A stretch of 64,000 bases of DNA, taken from Ochrobactrum chromiisoli. Lineage in GTDB: Bacteria > Pseudomonadota > Alphaproteobacteria > Rhizobiales > Rhizobiaceae. Below, one piece after another: positions 57,859-64,000 of this stretch (positions are counted from its first letter, which is position 1; the number at the start of each line of letters is the position of its first letter). A model generated the notes under the pieces. It saw only the letters and a program-made list of their open reading frames with translations, was not told where the DNA came from and did not search any database. A program made the translations under genes and the position numbers. The DNA is taken from the NCBI RefSeq assembly GCF_026241335.1, contig NZ_JAPHAV010000002.1:1-64000 (forward strand), written 5' to 3'.

Positions 57859-58752
57859 ATGGCAATTGTTTCATCAAATATCAGGCGCTGCGCGGCCTTG
57901 GTCTTCATGGCCGCTTCGGTTGCATTTGGCGGCATTGCGAAGGCTGATACAGTTGAGAAAATCCCCGATACGTCACGGCTTGTTTCTGTCGGTGGTGCTG
58001 TAACGGAAATCGTTTATGCGCTTGGCGCAGGCGATAGGCTCGTTGCACGCGACCAGACCAGCACTTATCCTGAACAGGCAAGCGCGTTGGTCGATGTAGG
58101 CTATATGCGCCGTTTGTCACCAGAAGGCGTTCTTTCGGTTAATCCGACCGGTATCCTGCTCTCGGAAGGCAGCGGCCCGCCGGAAACGCTTGAAGTGCTT
58201 AAGAAAGCGTCCGTTCCTATTGTCATCATTCCAGATGATCATACGGGCGAAGGCGTGCTCACCAAGATTGAAATCGTCGGCAAGGCTCTGGGTCTTGAAG
58301 ATAAGGCCAAGGCGCTTGCGGACGATGTGGCGCGTGATCTCAGAGTTGCAGAAAAAATCTCTGCCAGTCAGAGTCCGCGCAAGCGTGTGCTTTTCATCAT
58401 GTCCGTTCAGGATGGACGCATTACAGCCTCCGGCACCGGCACAGGTGCCAATGGCATTATCACGCTTGCAGGAGGAGTGAATGCTATCGATGCCTATCCG
58501 GGTTATAAGCAACTGACGGATGAAGCCATCGAGAAGGCCGCGCCGGATATGATTCTGACCATGGGTATTGGCAAGGACAGCGTTCAGAAGGATGACCTTC
58601 TGAAGAATCCGGCTCTGGCCAATTCTCCAGCGGGGCGCAGCGGTAATATTGTCCAGATGGATTCGCTCTATCTGCTTGGCTTTGGTCCGCGCACCGGTGC
58701 TGCCAGCCGTGAATTATCCGAAAAGCTTTATGGCAATCACGCAGCCCAATGA
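57859..58752 (+). CDS. hmuT: periplasmic haem-binding protein HmuT
   Basis: 297 residues from ATG 57859 (GAAGGA upstream; the earlier in-frame ATG overlaps hmuS). Signal peptide ends near AKA. Class III binding-protein fold: SVGGAVTEIVYALGAGDRLV, TYPEQASALVDVGYMRRLSP, GILLSEGSGPPETLEVLKKA and LAGGVNAIDAYPGYKQLTDE. Shuttles haem from BhuA to HmuUV. Confidence 0.94.
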   Translation: MAIVSSNIRRCAALVFMAASVAFGGIAKADTVEKIPDTSRLVSVGGAVTEIVYALGAGDRLVARDQTSTYPEQASALVDVGYMRRLSPEGVLSVNPTGILLSEGSGPPETLEVLKKASVPIVIIPDDHTGEGVLTKIEIVGKALGLEDKAKALADDVARDLRVAEKISASQSPRKRVLFIMSVQDGRITASGTGTGANGIITLAGGVNAIDAYPGYKQLTDEAIEKAAPDMILTMGIGKDSVQKDDLLKNPALANSPAGRSGNIVQMDSLYLLGFGPRTGAASRELSEKLYGNHAAQ

Positions 58753-58820
58753 GAACTATGCCTGCTTTGCGCAAGCATTTGCAGGCATGTCGCAGAACCG
58801 CGCAACAAGGACACATTGAA

Positions 58821-59939
58821 ATGACCAGCCAAGACCGCACCGCACAGGCCGGAGGCTTTGCTATGCGTGATCAAACCAGAAACAGCTGTGCTGGGGATCG
58901 CTCCACGCGCGCGCGTCTGGCAATTATTGGTCTGGCGATCGTGCTTTGCCTGACAGCACTTTTCAGCCTGAGCGCCGGGGCTTCTGATGCCTCCGTTATG
59001 ACTGTTCTTCATGCTCTTGTTTATGGTGCGCCCGAAAGCATTGAAGCATTCCGGCGCGATCATATGATCATCATGGAAATACGTCTGCCACGTATCCTCA
59101 TGGGAATGCTGGTCGGGGCGGGACTTGCTGTTTCTGGTGCCGTTATGCAGGGTTTATTCCGCAATCCCCTTGCGGATCCCGGTCTCGTCGGTGTTTCTGC
59201 CGGTGCCAGTCTTGGCGCTGTATCGATGATCGTGCTTGGCGGAACAATGCTTGCGCCGCTTTACCTTCTTCTTGGTCTTTATGCGCTCCCCATGGCGGCA
59301 TTTGTTGGAGGGCTTGCCAGTACGCTACTTTTATATCGTGTCGCGACCCGGCGCGGGCGCACATCCGTCGCGACCATGTTGCTTGCTGGCATCGCGCTCG
59401 GCGCGCTGGCCGGTGCTGCCACAGGCGCACTTATTTACATTTCCGATGATCGCCAGTTACGCGATCTAACGTTCTGGGGGCTTGGTTCACTGGCTGGTGC
59501 GACATGGGGTAAAATTGGCACTGCCGGCCCTATTATTGCGGTTGTGCTTGTTGCAACGCCGTTTCTTGCGCGTGGACTTAACGCGCTGGCACTGGGGGAG
59601 GCGGCTGCCGGTCACCTTGGAATTCCGGTTCAGCGCATCAAGAATGTCGCGATTGTGACGGTTGCCGCTGCAACGGGTGCAACAGTCGCCATATCGGGTG
59701 GTATTGGTTTTGTCGGCATTGTTGTTCCCCATATGCTGCGTCTGAGCATCGGGCCGGATCACCGTTATCTATTGCCCGCATCGGCACTTTTAGGCGCGAT
59801 CCTGCTGCTGCTGGCAGATGCTGTGAGCCGTACGATTGTTGCGCCTGCCGAATTGCCGATTGGTATCATTACAGCCGTATGTGGCGCACCATTTTTCCTC
59901 TGGATATTGCTGCGTCAGCGCGGCGTTCTGGATCTGTGA
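58821..59939 (+). CDS. hmuU: haem ABC permease HmuU (FecCD family)
   Basis: 372 residues from ATG 58821, where AAGGA is upstream. Ten membrane helices; FecCD marks: MEIRLPRILMGMLVGAGLAV, SGAVMQGLFRNPLADPGLVG, WGLGSLAGATWGKI and ISGGIGFVGIVVPHMLRLSI. It forms the inner-membrane channel with HmuV. hmuV starts 10 bases after it. Confidence 0.94.
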   Translation: MTSQDRTAQAGGFAMRDQTRNSCAGDRSTRARLAIIGLAIVLCLTALFSLSAGASDASVMTVLHALVYGAPESIEAFRRDHMIIMEIRLPRILMGMLVGAGLAVSGAVMQGLFRNPLADPGLVGVSAGASLGAVSMIVLGGTMLAPLYLLLGLYALPMAAFVGGLASTLLLYRVATRRGRTSVATMLLAGIALGALAGAATGALIYISDDRQLRDLTFWGLGSLAGATWGKIGTAGPIIAVVLVATPFLARGLNALALGEAAAGHLGIPVQRIKNVAIVTVAAATGATVAISGGIGFVGIVVPHMLRLSIGPDHRYLLPASALLGAILLLLADAVSRTIVAPAELPIGIITAVCGAPFFLWILLRQRGVLDL

Positions 59940-59948
59940 GGCCCTGAT

Positions 59949-60749
59949 ATGATTGAGACTAAAAATTTAAGCGTTTCCATCGGCAGCAAGAAAATTATCG
60001 AAAATATCAATTTTGTTGCTCATCCGGGGGCGGTGACAGCTATCGTCGGCCCCAATGGCTCCGGTAAAACTACGCTGTTGCGTGCGCTCTCAGGTGATCT
60101 GCCCTATACAGGCTCCGCCTTTCTTGACGGCGAGGATTTTTCCAAAATCAAGCCATGGCGCATGGCAGCACGCCGCGCCGTGCTCCCGCAGGCCAGTGCA
60201 TTATCATTTCCTTTTACTGTGCGTGAGATTGTGCATATCGGATTGACGGGTGGTTTCAGTGGCGTGAGCGGCGCCGAGCAGGAGAGGTTGCCTGATCTTG
60301 CCTTGCAAAAGGTTGATCTTTCAGGCTTTAGCGGCAGGCTTTATCAGGAGCTTTCGGGGGGAGAACAACAGCGCGTACAGCTTGCACGCGTATTGTGTCA
60401 GGTCTGGAAACCGGTTGTGGACGGAAAACCACGCTATCTGTTTCTGGACGAGCCGATTTCGAGTCTTGATATAAAGCATCAGATCACAGTGATGGAGATC
60501 GCTCGTGAATTTGCAGCGTCTGGCGGCGGCGTTATCGCCATTCTCCACGATCTCAATCTGACTGCCATGTTTGCAGACAGCATTGCAGTCATGCATAAGG
60601 GCACGCTCGATACGATTGATACACCGCAGCAGGCTTTGACCGATGATCGATTGGAGCGCGTTTATGAATGTTCGCTGCGCGTTGGCGTTCCGCCTGTGAA
60701 GGGTGTTCCGTTCGTGCTGCCGCAATCGGCCTATTCGGCGACCATATAA
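59949..60749 (+). CDS. hmuV: haem ABC ATPase HmuV
   Basis: 266 residues. Walker A GPNGSGKTTLLRAL, Q-loop region in ARRAVLPQASALSFPFTV, signature ELSGGEQQRVQLARVLCQ, Walker B RYLFLDEPISSLD and H-switch AILHDLNLTAMFA. Powers HmuU. Last gene of the operon; a terminator follows. Confidence 0.95.
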   Translation: MIETKNLSVSIGSKKIIENINFVAHPGAVTAIVGPNGSGKTTLLRALSGDLPYTGSAFLDGEDFSKIKPWRMAARRAVLPQASALSFPFTVREIVHIGLTGGFSGVSGAEQERLPDLALQKVDLSGFSGRLYQELSGGEQQRVQLARVLCQVWKPVVDGKPRYLFLDEPISSLDIKHQITVMEIAREFAASGGGVIAILHDLNLTAMFADSIAVMHKGTLDTIDTPQQALTDDRLERVYECSLRVGVPPVKGVPFVLPQSAYSATI

Positions 60750-60764
60750 AACGTTTTCCAACAA

Positions 60765-60799
60765 AAAAGCTGAAAACCATGATGATTTTCAGCTTTTTA
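60765..60799. terminator. bidirectional terminator hmuV / rirA
   Basis: AAAAAGCTGAAAA and TTTTCAGCTTTTT form a perfect 13-bp stem with a 9-base loop, between two converging genes. Confidence 0.92.
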
Positions 60800-60817
60800 T
60801 GTCGTCATTTTGAGCGT

Positions 60818-61285
60818 TTAGCTCGCAATCCGCTCGGCAGTCTCAAGGTCTTCATCAAGACCGAGCAGAGCGCGGACATTCGGGCGCGCTTTGACCAGAT
60901 CGTCTATGCTGTACTTCATCAGCACGCCAAAGAAAGCATTCAATGCTTCACGCAATGCAGAATTAAGACCACAGCTATCCACGAGTGGGCACTCCGCGGC
61001 ATCGTTTTCAAAGCATTCTGCCATCGCAAAATTTTCTTCTGTGACGCGCACGACATCGAACAGAGAAATATCCTTCGCCTCACGCCCCAGACGTACACCG
61101 CCATTGCGGCCGCGCACTGTTTCCACCAGCTTGTTCTCGACAAGCGGTTGCAAAATCTTGAAGAGAAACAATTCCGAAACGCCGTAAGCACGGGCGATTT
61201 CTGGAACGCGGCTCAATTTGCCTTCGTTGGCAGCGCAATACATAAGCATGCGAATGGCATAATTTGTCTGACGAGTAAGACGCAT
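60818..61285 (-). CDS. rirA: Rhizobial iron regulator RirA (Rrf2 family, Fe-S)
   Basis: 155 residues from the second ATG (MRLTRQTNYAIRMLMYCAA). Winged HTH in 1-70 (VSELFLFKILQPLVENKLVE, GRNGGVRLGREA). The three cluster ligands Cys91, Cys99 and Cys105 (CFENDAAECPLVDSCGL) match those of characterised RirA. With iron present the Fe-S form represses uptake genes by binding IRO boxes; one such box lies between bhuA and hmuP in this window. Confidence 0.95.
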   Translation of the reverse strand: MRLTRQTNYAIRMLMYCAANEGKLSRVPEIARAYGVSELFLFKILQPLVENKLVETVRGRNGGVRLGREAKDISLFDVVRVTEENFAMAECFENDAAECPLVDSCGLNSALREALNAFFGVLMKYSIDDLVKARPNVRALLGLDEDLETAERIAS

Positions 61286-61429
61286 CAACTATTCCTTTCA
61301 ACGCATCCTCAAGTGTTCCATATTGATGTCTCAATCGGAAAACTCTGCTTTTGGTTAAGCCACAATCCCGCCCGGATGCCCGGAATTTCTGGGATATGCG
61401 CCAAGCGAATGCATTTGCCTCGAATCCAC

Positions 61430-61447
61430 TTTAGAACTATTCTTAAA
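61430..61447. promoter_or_regulatory. Irr-type ICE upstream of rirA
   Basis: TTTAGAA-CTA-TTCTTAAA is close to the ICE palindrome (one extra T in the right arm). It is 145 bases upstream of rirA. Irr repression of rirA is known in Agrobacterium; applying it here is inference. Confidence 0.6.
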
Positions 61448-61534
61448 ATATATGAAGTGCTTTATCACCTTTAAAGGGCAAAAAACATTTCATTACGCCA
61501 TTTTGATGCCGACATTTTCGATGTCGGCGTTTCA

Positions 61535-61993
61535 TCATTGGCAGACGTCTACCCATTCGGCTGAAACAAGCTCGGCTATTTTGAGAGGGGATATCCTGAC
61601 GGCACTGTTGGTTGCCCCGGCAGCGGGAACAACTTCATCAAAATTTTTGAGCGATAAATCGCAATAAACCGGCATTTCCCGTGGCAATCCGAAAGGGCAG
61701 ACACCTCCAACCGGATGGCTGGTTTCTATCAGCACAGTTTCAGCGTCCAACATGCGTGGCTTGGTTCCGAACTGGTCCTTGAATTTGCGATTATCGATAC
61801 GCGCATCTCCGCGGGTAACGATAAGGATAGTTTTGTCTTTTGTCGAAAACGAGAGCGTTTTTGCGATCTGCCCCGGCTCCACACCATGTGCTTCCGCAGC
61901 GAGTGCGACAGTCGCGGTGCTGGTTGGCAGTTCAATCACTTGGATTTCTGGTGCCTTATTCGCAAAAAAAGCTTTTACTGATTCCAAGCTCAT
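61535..61993 (-). CDS. YbaK/EbsC-family aminoacyl-tRNA deacylase
   Basis: 152 residues. YbaK fold: HGVEPGQIAKTLSFSTKDKT with the conserved Lys, RGDARIDNRKFKDQFG, and the signature HPVGGVCPFGLP followed by PVYCDLSLKNFDEVVPAAG. Members remove wrongly attached amino acids from tRNA (Cys-tRNAPro and others). Exact specificity not clear. Single gene. Confidence 0.9.
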   Translation of the reverse strand: MSLESVKAFFANKAPEIQVIELPTSTATVALAAEAHGVEPGQIAKTLSFSTKDKTILIVTRGDARIDNRKFKDQFGTKPRMLDAETVLIETSHPVGGVCPFGLPREMPVYCDLSLKNFDEVVPAAGATNSAVRISPLKIAELVSAEWVDVCQ

Positions 61994-62159
61994 TGGTTCC
62001 CTTTTCTTTATGATTTATTTACTCAAATTTAAGCTTCATTCATTCGAAGAGCAAGGTATTGAGTCATTTTCTGGCGAATGACTGCAAGTGGCAGATTGAC
62101 GCTGCTGTTTGATAACGATAACGAGGCACTCAAATCTGTTTCATGCAGACGCGGAAAAG

Positions 62160-62190
62160 GGCCGAGCGGTTTAAGGCGCGGGTCTTGAAA
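62160..62190 (+). repeat. partial copy of tRNA-Ser (5' half)
   Basis: GGCCGAGCGGTTTAAGGC (62160-62177) and GGTCTTGAAA (62181-62190) match the D-arm and anticodon region of the tRNA-Ser at 63567. The 3' half does not match. It looks like the left attachment site of the small insertion that follows, or a decayed tRNA gene. Confidence 0.7.
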
Positions 62191-62306
62191 TACGGTTATA
62201 GCCGTACGCCCTTTTATTCCTCCATATTCAAACTCCCAGAACATATAGCCTTGTCGCGGTCATTATCCGCTTTTGTCCTGCCCTGTCTTCGATCTTGCTA
62301 CCGAGT

Positions 62307-62327
62307 TGGGTAGCAAAATGGTAGCAA
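62307..62327 (+). repeat. 21-bp direct repeat, left copy
   Basis: TGGGTAGCAAAATGGTAGCA(A) matches 63491-63511 at 19 of 21 positions. The two copies bracket crcB-crcB and the integrase tail. Confidence 0.75.
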
Positions 62328-62427
62328 CCGGGTTGCAACCTCTTCACTTACTATTCTGCTTGTGCGACCGTCTTTTTTCAATCTACAGATGGTGGGTATG
62401 AAAGTTGATGCTTTTCCGGGGAAGTGA

Positions 62428-62817
62428 ATGCAGCCATTAGACATTCTATGGGTCGGTTTGGGCGGTGGACTAGGCTCGCTGTTTCGCTGGTGGGTCGGCA
62501 AATTGGTTGGCGAAAGCTACAATGGCAAATTTCCCCTCGGAACATTTCTAATCAATGTGAGCGGTGCTTTCGTTATTGGCTTTTTATCGGTGCTGTTCTC
62601 AGTGGAATGGTACGATCGCTTTGGAGATGTATTAAAATCTGGCATCTTGACCGGTATCCTCGGCGGTTACACCACATTCAGCTCAATGCAGCTTGATGCG
62701 GTCAAGCTGGCTCGCGATCATAATCGTGGCTTGGCAATCGCTTATTTGGTGGGATCGGTTCTCGTCGGATTATCGGCAGCCGCATTTGGCGCGTTGTTAG
62801 CAAGCTGGATAGGATGA
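62428..62817 (+). CDS. crcB: fluoride channel subunit (CrcB/Fluc), copy 1
   Basis: 129 residues, four membrane helices. Motifs: LGGGLGSLFRWWVGKLV, GTFLINVSGAFVIGFL (the conserved G.f..N..G.f..G) and GGYTTFSSMQLDAVKL (GG.TTFST-like, sodium and fluoride site). GGGGAAG upstream of ATG 62428. Works as a dimer that lets fluoride out of the cell. Ten bases before crcB copy 2, so the pair probably makes a heterodimer. Confidence 0.94.
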   Translation: MQPLDILWVGLGGGLGSLFRWWVGKLVGESYNGKFPLGTFLINVSGAFVIGFLSVLFSVEWYDRFGDVLKSGILTGILGGYTTFSSMQLDAVKLARDHNRGLAIAYLVGSVLVGLSAAAFGALLASWIG

Positions 62818-62827
62818 GGGAAGAACA

Positions 62828-63208
62828 ATGATTAATACAATCATACTCGTCTTTGTCGGTGGCGCGATAGGTGCCATGCTTCGTGAGTTTCTGATGCTAG
62901 GTGTACCGGCTCTATCCGATGGTATTCCGGTGTCAATTTTAGTCGCGAATATTGTCGCATCATTTTTGCTTGGCCTGGCCACTGGGCTTTATAAAAAAGG
63001 CACTCTCAGCTCAGAGGTCAATACACTGGTCGCTACGGGCATGATGGGTGGGCTTTCCACGTTTTCCAGCTTTGTCTACGGCGCTTACGTTCTTATGTCT
63101 GGATCAACGGCGGGACTGGTATCCGCACTCGCTTATTTGGTTCTCAGTATTGTCATCGGTTATTTCGCGGTCCTGCTGGGTCTTCGGATCGGTGACAGAA
63201 GCAATTGA
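62828..63208 (+). CDS. crcB: fluoride channel subunit (CrcB/Fluc), copy 2
   Basis: 126 residues, four membrane helices: FVGGAIGAMLREFLMLGVP, SILVANIVASFLLGLATGLY and GMMGGLSTFSSFVYGAYVLM. Different from copy 1 in most positions, as in the paired CrcB proteins of other bacteria, which assemble as heterodimers. It directly follows copy 1. The integrase remnant starts about 30 bases past its stop. Confidence 0.94.
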   Translation: MINTIILVFVGGAIGAMLREFLMLGVPALSDGIPVSILVANIVASFLLGLATGLYKKGTLSSEVNTLVATGMMGGLSTFSSFVYGAYVLMSGSTAGLVSALAYLVLSIVIGYFAVLLGLRIGDRSN

Positions 63209-63239
63209 ACTTGCAGCCCGGCTTAAGCGGAGCCGGTTT

Positions 63240-63489
63240 TGCCCCTTGGGTTAGGCTTGTCGCAAAGGCTTCGCTTCTGCGCATCCGGTTTCACGATCTG
63301 CGATACTCTCATGCAACCCAGCTTTTGGCCGCTGGCGTTCATCCAAAGATTGCCAGTGAAGGGCTCGGATATTCCACAATCGGCATCACGCTTGACCTTT
63401 ATTCACATGTCATGCTGGGAATGCAGGCAAATGCTGTAGAACAAGTTGACGCCGCTATAAAAGCTGCTAAGAAGTCACTCGCTGAGTGA
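63240..63489 (+). pseudogene. C-terminal tail of a tyrosine integrase
   Basis: Reads RLVAKASLLRIRFHDLRYSH, ATQLLAAGVHPKIASEGLGY and STIGITLDLYSHVMLG. This is the catalytic end of phage-type integrases. The box II arginine (HDLR) and the catalytic Tyr (DLYSH) remain, but the conserved His residues after HDLR and in LGH are Tyr (RYSH, LGYS). The N-terminal two thirds are missing; the frame starts next to the crcB2 stop. It lies 80 bases before tRNA-Ser, fitting an integrase remnant at its attachment site. Confidence 0.85.
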
Positions 63490-63490
63490 A

Positions 63491-63511
63491 TGGGTAGCAA
63501 ATCGGTAGCAA
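63491..63511 (+). repeat. 21-bp direct repeat, right copy
   Basis: TGGGTAGCAAATCGGTAGCA(A), directly behind the integrase stop; partner of 62307-62327. Inside each copy GGTAGCAA is nearly repeated twice. Confidence 0.75.
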
Positions 63512-63566
63512 TCACTGATTTGAGGCTTTTCTGAAACCGAGAAAAGTACAACCATTGCAAATACTT

Positions 63567-63656
63567 GGAGGGGTGGCCGAGCGGTTTAAGGCACCGGTCT
63601 TGAAAACCGGCGTGCAGGAGACTGTACCGTGGGTTCGAATCCCACCCCCTCCGCCA
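63567..63656 (+). tRNA. tRNA-Ser (UGA)
   Basis: Acceptor GGAGGGG pairs with CCCCTCC, anticodon loop CTTGAAA gives UGA, a long variable arm (GCGTGCAGGAGACTGTACC region) marks class II, T-arm GGGTTCGAATCCC, encoded CCA. 90 bases. Confidence 0.96.
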
Positions 63657-64000
63657 TACATCGCCGATTGCCCTCCATGGTGCGATATTGCCGCTCGTTC
63701 CTGAGATTTTGACGCTGGTTTCCAGACAAATATAAAATCCATAAGTAGCCTTTAAAGGCGCTCTGGAAGATCGTTTAAGCGCATTAAAGCCCCTCTTGTT
63801 ATTCCACGGAAAGCCCGGCGCGATTCACGTGCCCGAACGGGCACGTCCAATCTGATCGTGCATCCCCAGTCTGGAAAAGTTGCAAGCTAAAAAAATAGAA
63901 ACTCATAGCTTTATCAGTTGCGAGATGAGCAGGAGTCTGATCATCTTCTAAAAAAGCGATGACTTAAAGCATACCTCTCTCAAATTGGCAGGTTTTGGGA
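63657..64000. other. region downstream of tRNA-Ser, no gene seen
   Basis: A perfect palindrome ACGTGCCCG-AA-CGGGCACGT lies at 63827-63846 without a T-run, perhaps an operator or repeat. The last 130 bases are AT-rich and could hold the end of a minus-strand gene cut by the window, but I see no domain. Confidence 0.4.

Noticed and set aside
62245-62427. Fluoride riboswitch upstream of crcB
   Set aside because: I searched for the GGNGATGG start, the CC and GCTGATGRC-like parts. Only a weak ATGGTGGGTATGAAAGTTGATGC is present, without the pseudoknot partners. A covariance search with the crcB motif model would settle it.
63512-63742. Minus-strand frame encoding GGIRTHGTVSCTP...
   Set aside because: It is the reverse reading of tRNA-Ser; this peptide is a known artefact of tRNA genes.

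Overview
The window looks like chromosomal DNA of an Ochrobactrum-type Brucellaceae (Rhizobiales, Alphaproteobacteria). The evidence is gene content and order: a bhu/hmu haem locus with a RirA regulator and Irr-type (ICE) operators, lysyl-PG genes lpiA-acvB, phosphatidylcholine synthase pcs, an Omp2-like porin, an IalB-family protein, SdhE next to Mfd, and rhizobial palindromic intergenic repeats. No database search was possible; names rest on recognised motifs and family knowledge.

Region 1 (1-12,680) is accessory DNA lying between an initiator tRNA-Met and a truncated core gene. It holds a serine-recombinase tail that reads into the tRNA, IS3-family debris, a lone esterase, and a GC-rich catabolic block: an IclR regulator, a GlcD-like FAD dehydrogenase, a three-part TRAP importer, acylating acetaldehyde dehydrogenase and 4-hydroxy-2-oxovalerate aldolase. 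This block is bracketed by an IS3-type relic (2010-3007), an IS5/IS427-type relic (10,968-11,722) and a second, solo IS3 terminus (11,720-11,755). I read it as a relic of a composite transposon. A small serine recombinase gene follows.

Region 2 (12,681-23,300) is an operon for uptake and hydrolysis of amide- or peptide-like compounds: a 5'-truncated C45 acyltransferase-family gene, two DppBC-type permeases, a fused double ATPase, an alpha/beta hydrolase, a binding protein, an amidase and a PaiB-like flavoprotein. A porin and an IS110 relic follow.

Region 3 (23,300-52,400) is mostly core: a FUSC membrane protein, tRNA-Lys, acvB-lpiA, ccdA, glmU, glmS, recG, sdhE, mfd, a FrnE-like DsbA protein, a YejA-like binding protein, ialB, hspQ, a UbiH-like hydroxylase, pcs, quinone oxidoreductase and a BMP-type (nucleoside) ABC importer.

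Region 4 (52,400-61,500) is an iron and haem locus: bfr-bfd for storage, bhuQ for haem cleavage, bhuA for outer-membrane uptake, hmuPSTUV for periplasmic and inner-membrane transport, and rirA. Candidate operators for RirA (IRO, 56,349-56,363) and Irr (ICE, 53,476-53,490 and 61,430-61,447) lie between the genes, so sensor and targets sit together.

Region 5 (61,500-64,000) has a YbaK-family deacylase and a small insertion next to tRNA-Ser: a partial tRNA-Ser copy, two tandem fluoride-channel genes (crcB), a decayed tyrosine integrase tail and a 21-bp direct repeat at both sides. It looks like a minimal fluoride-resistance island.
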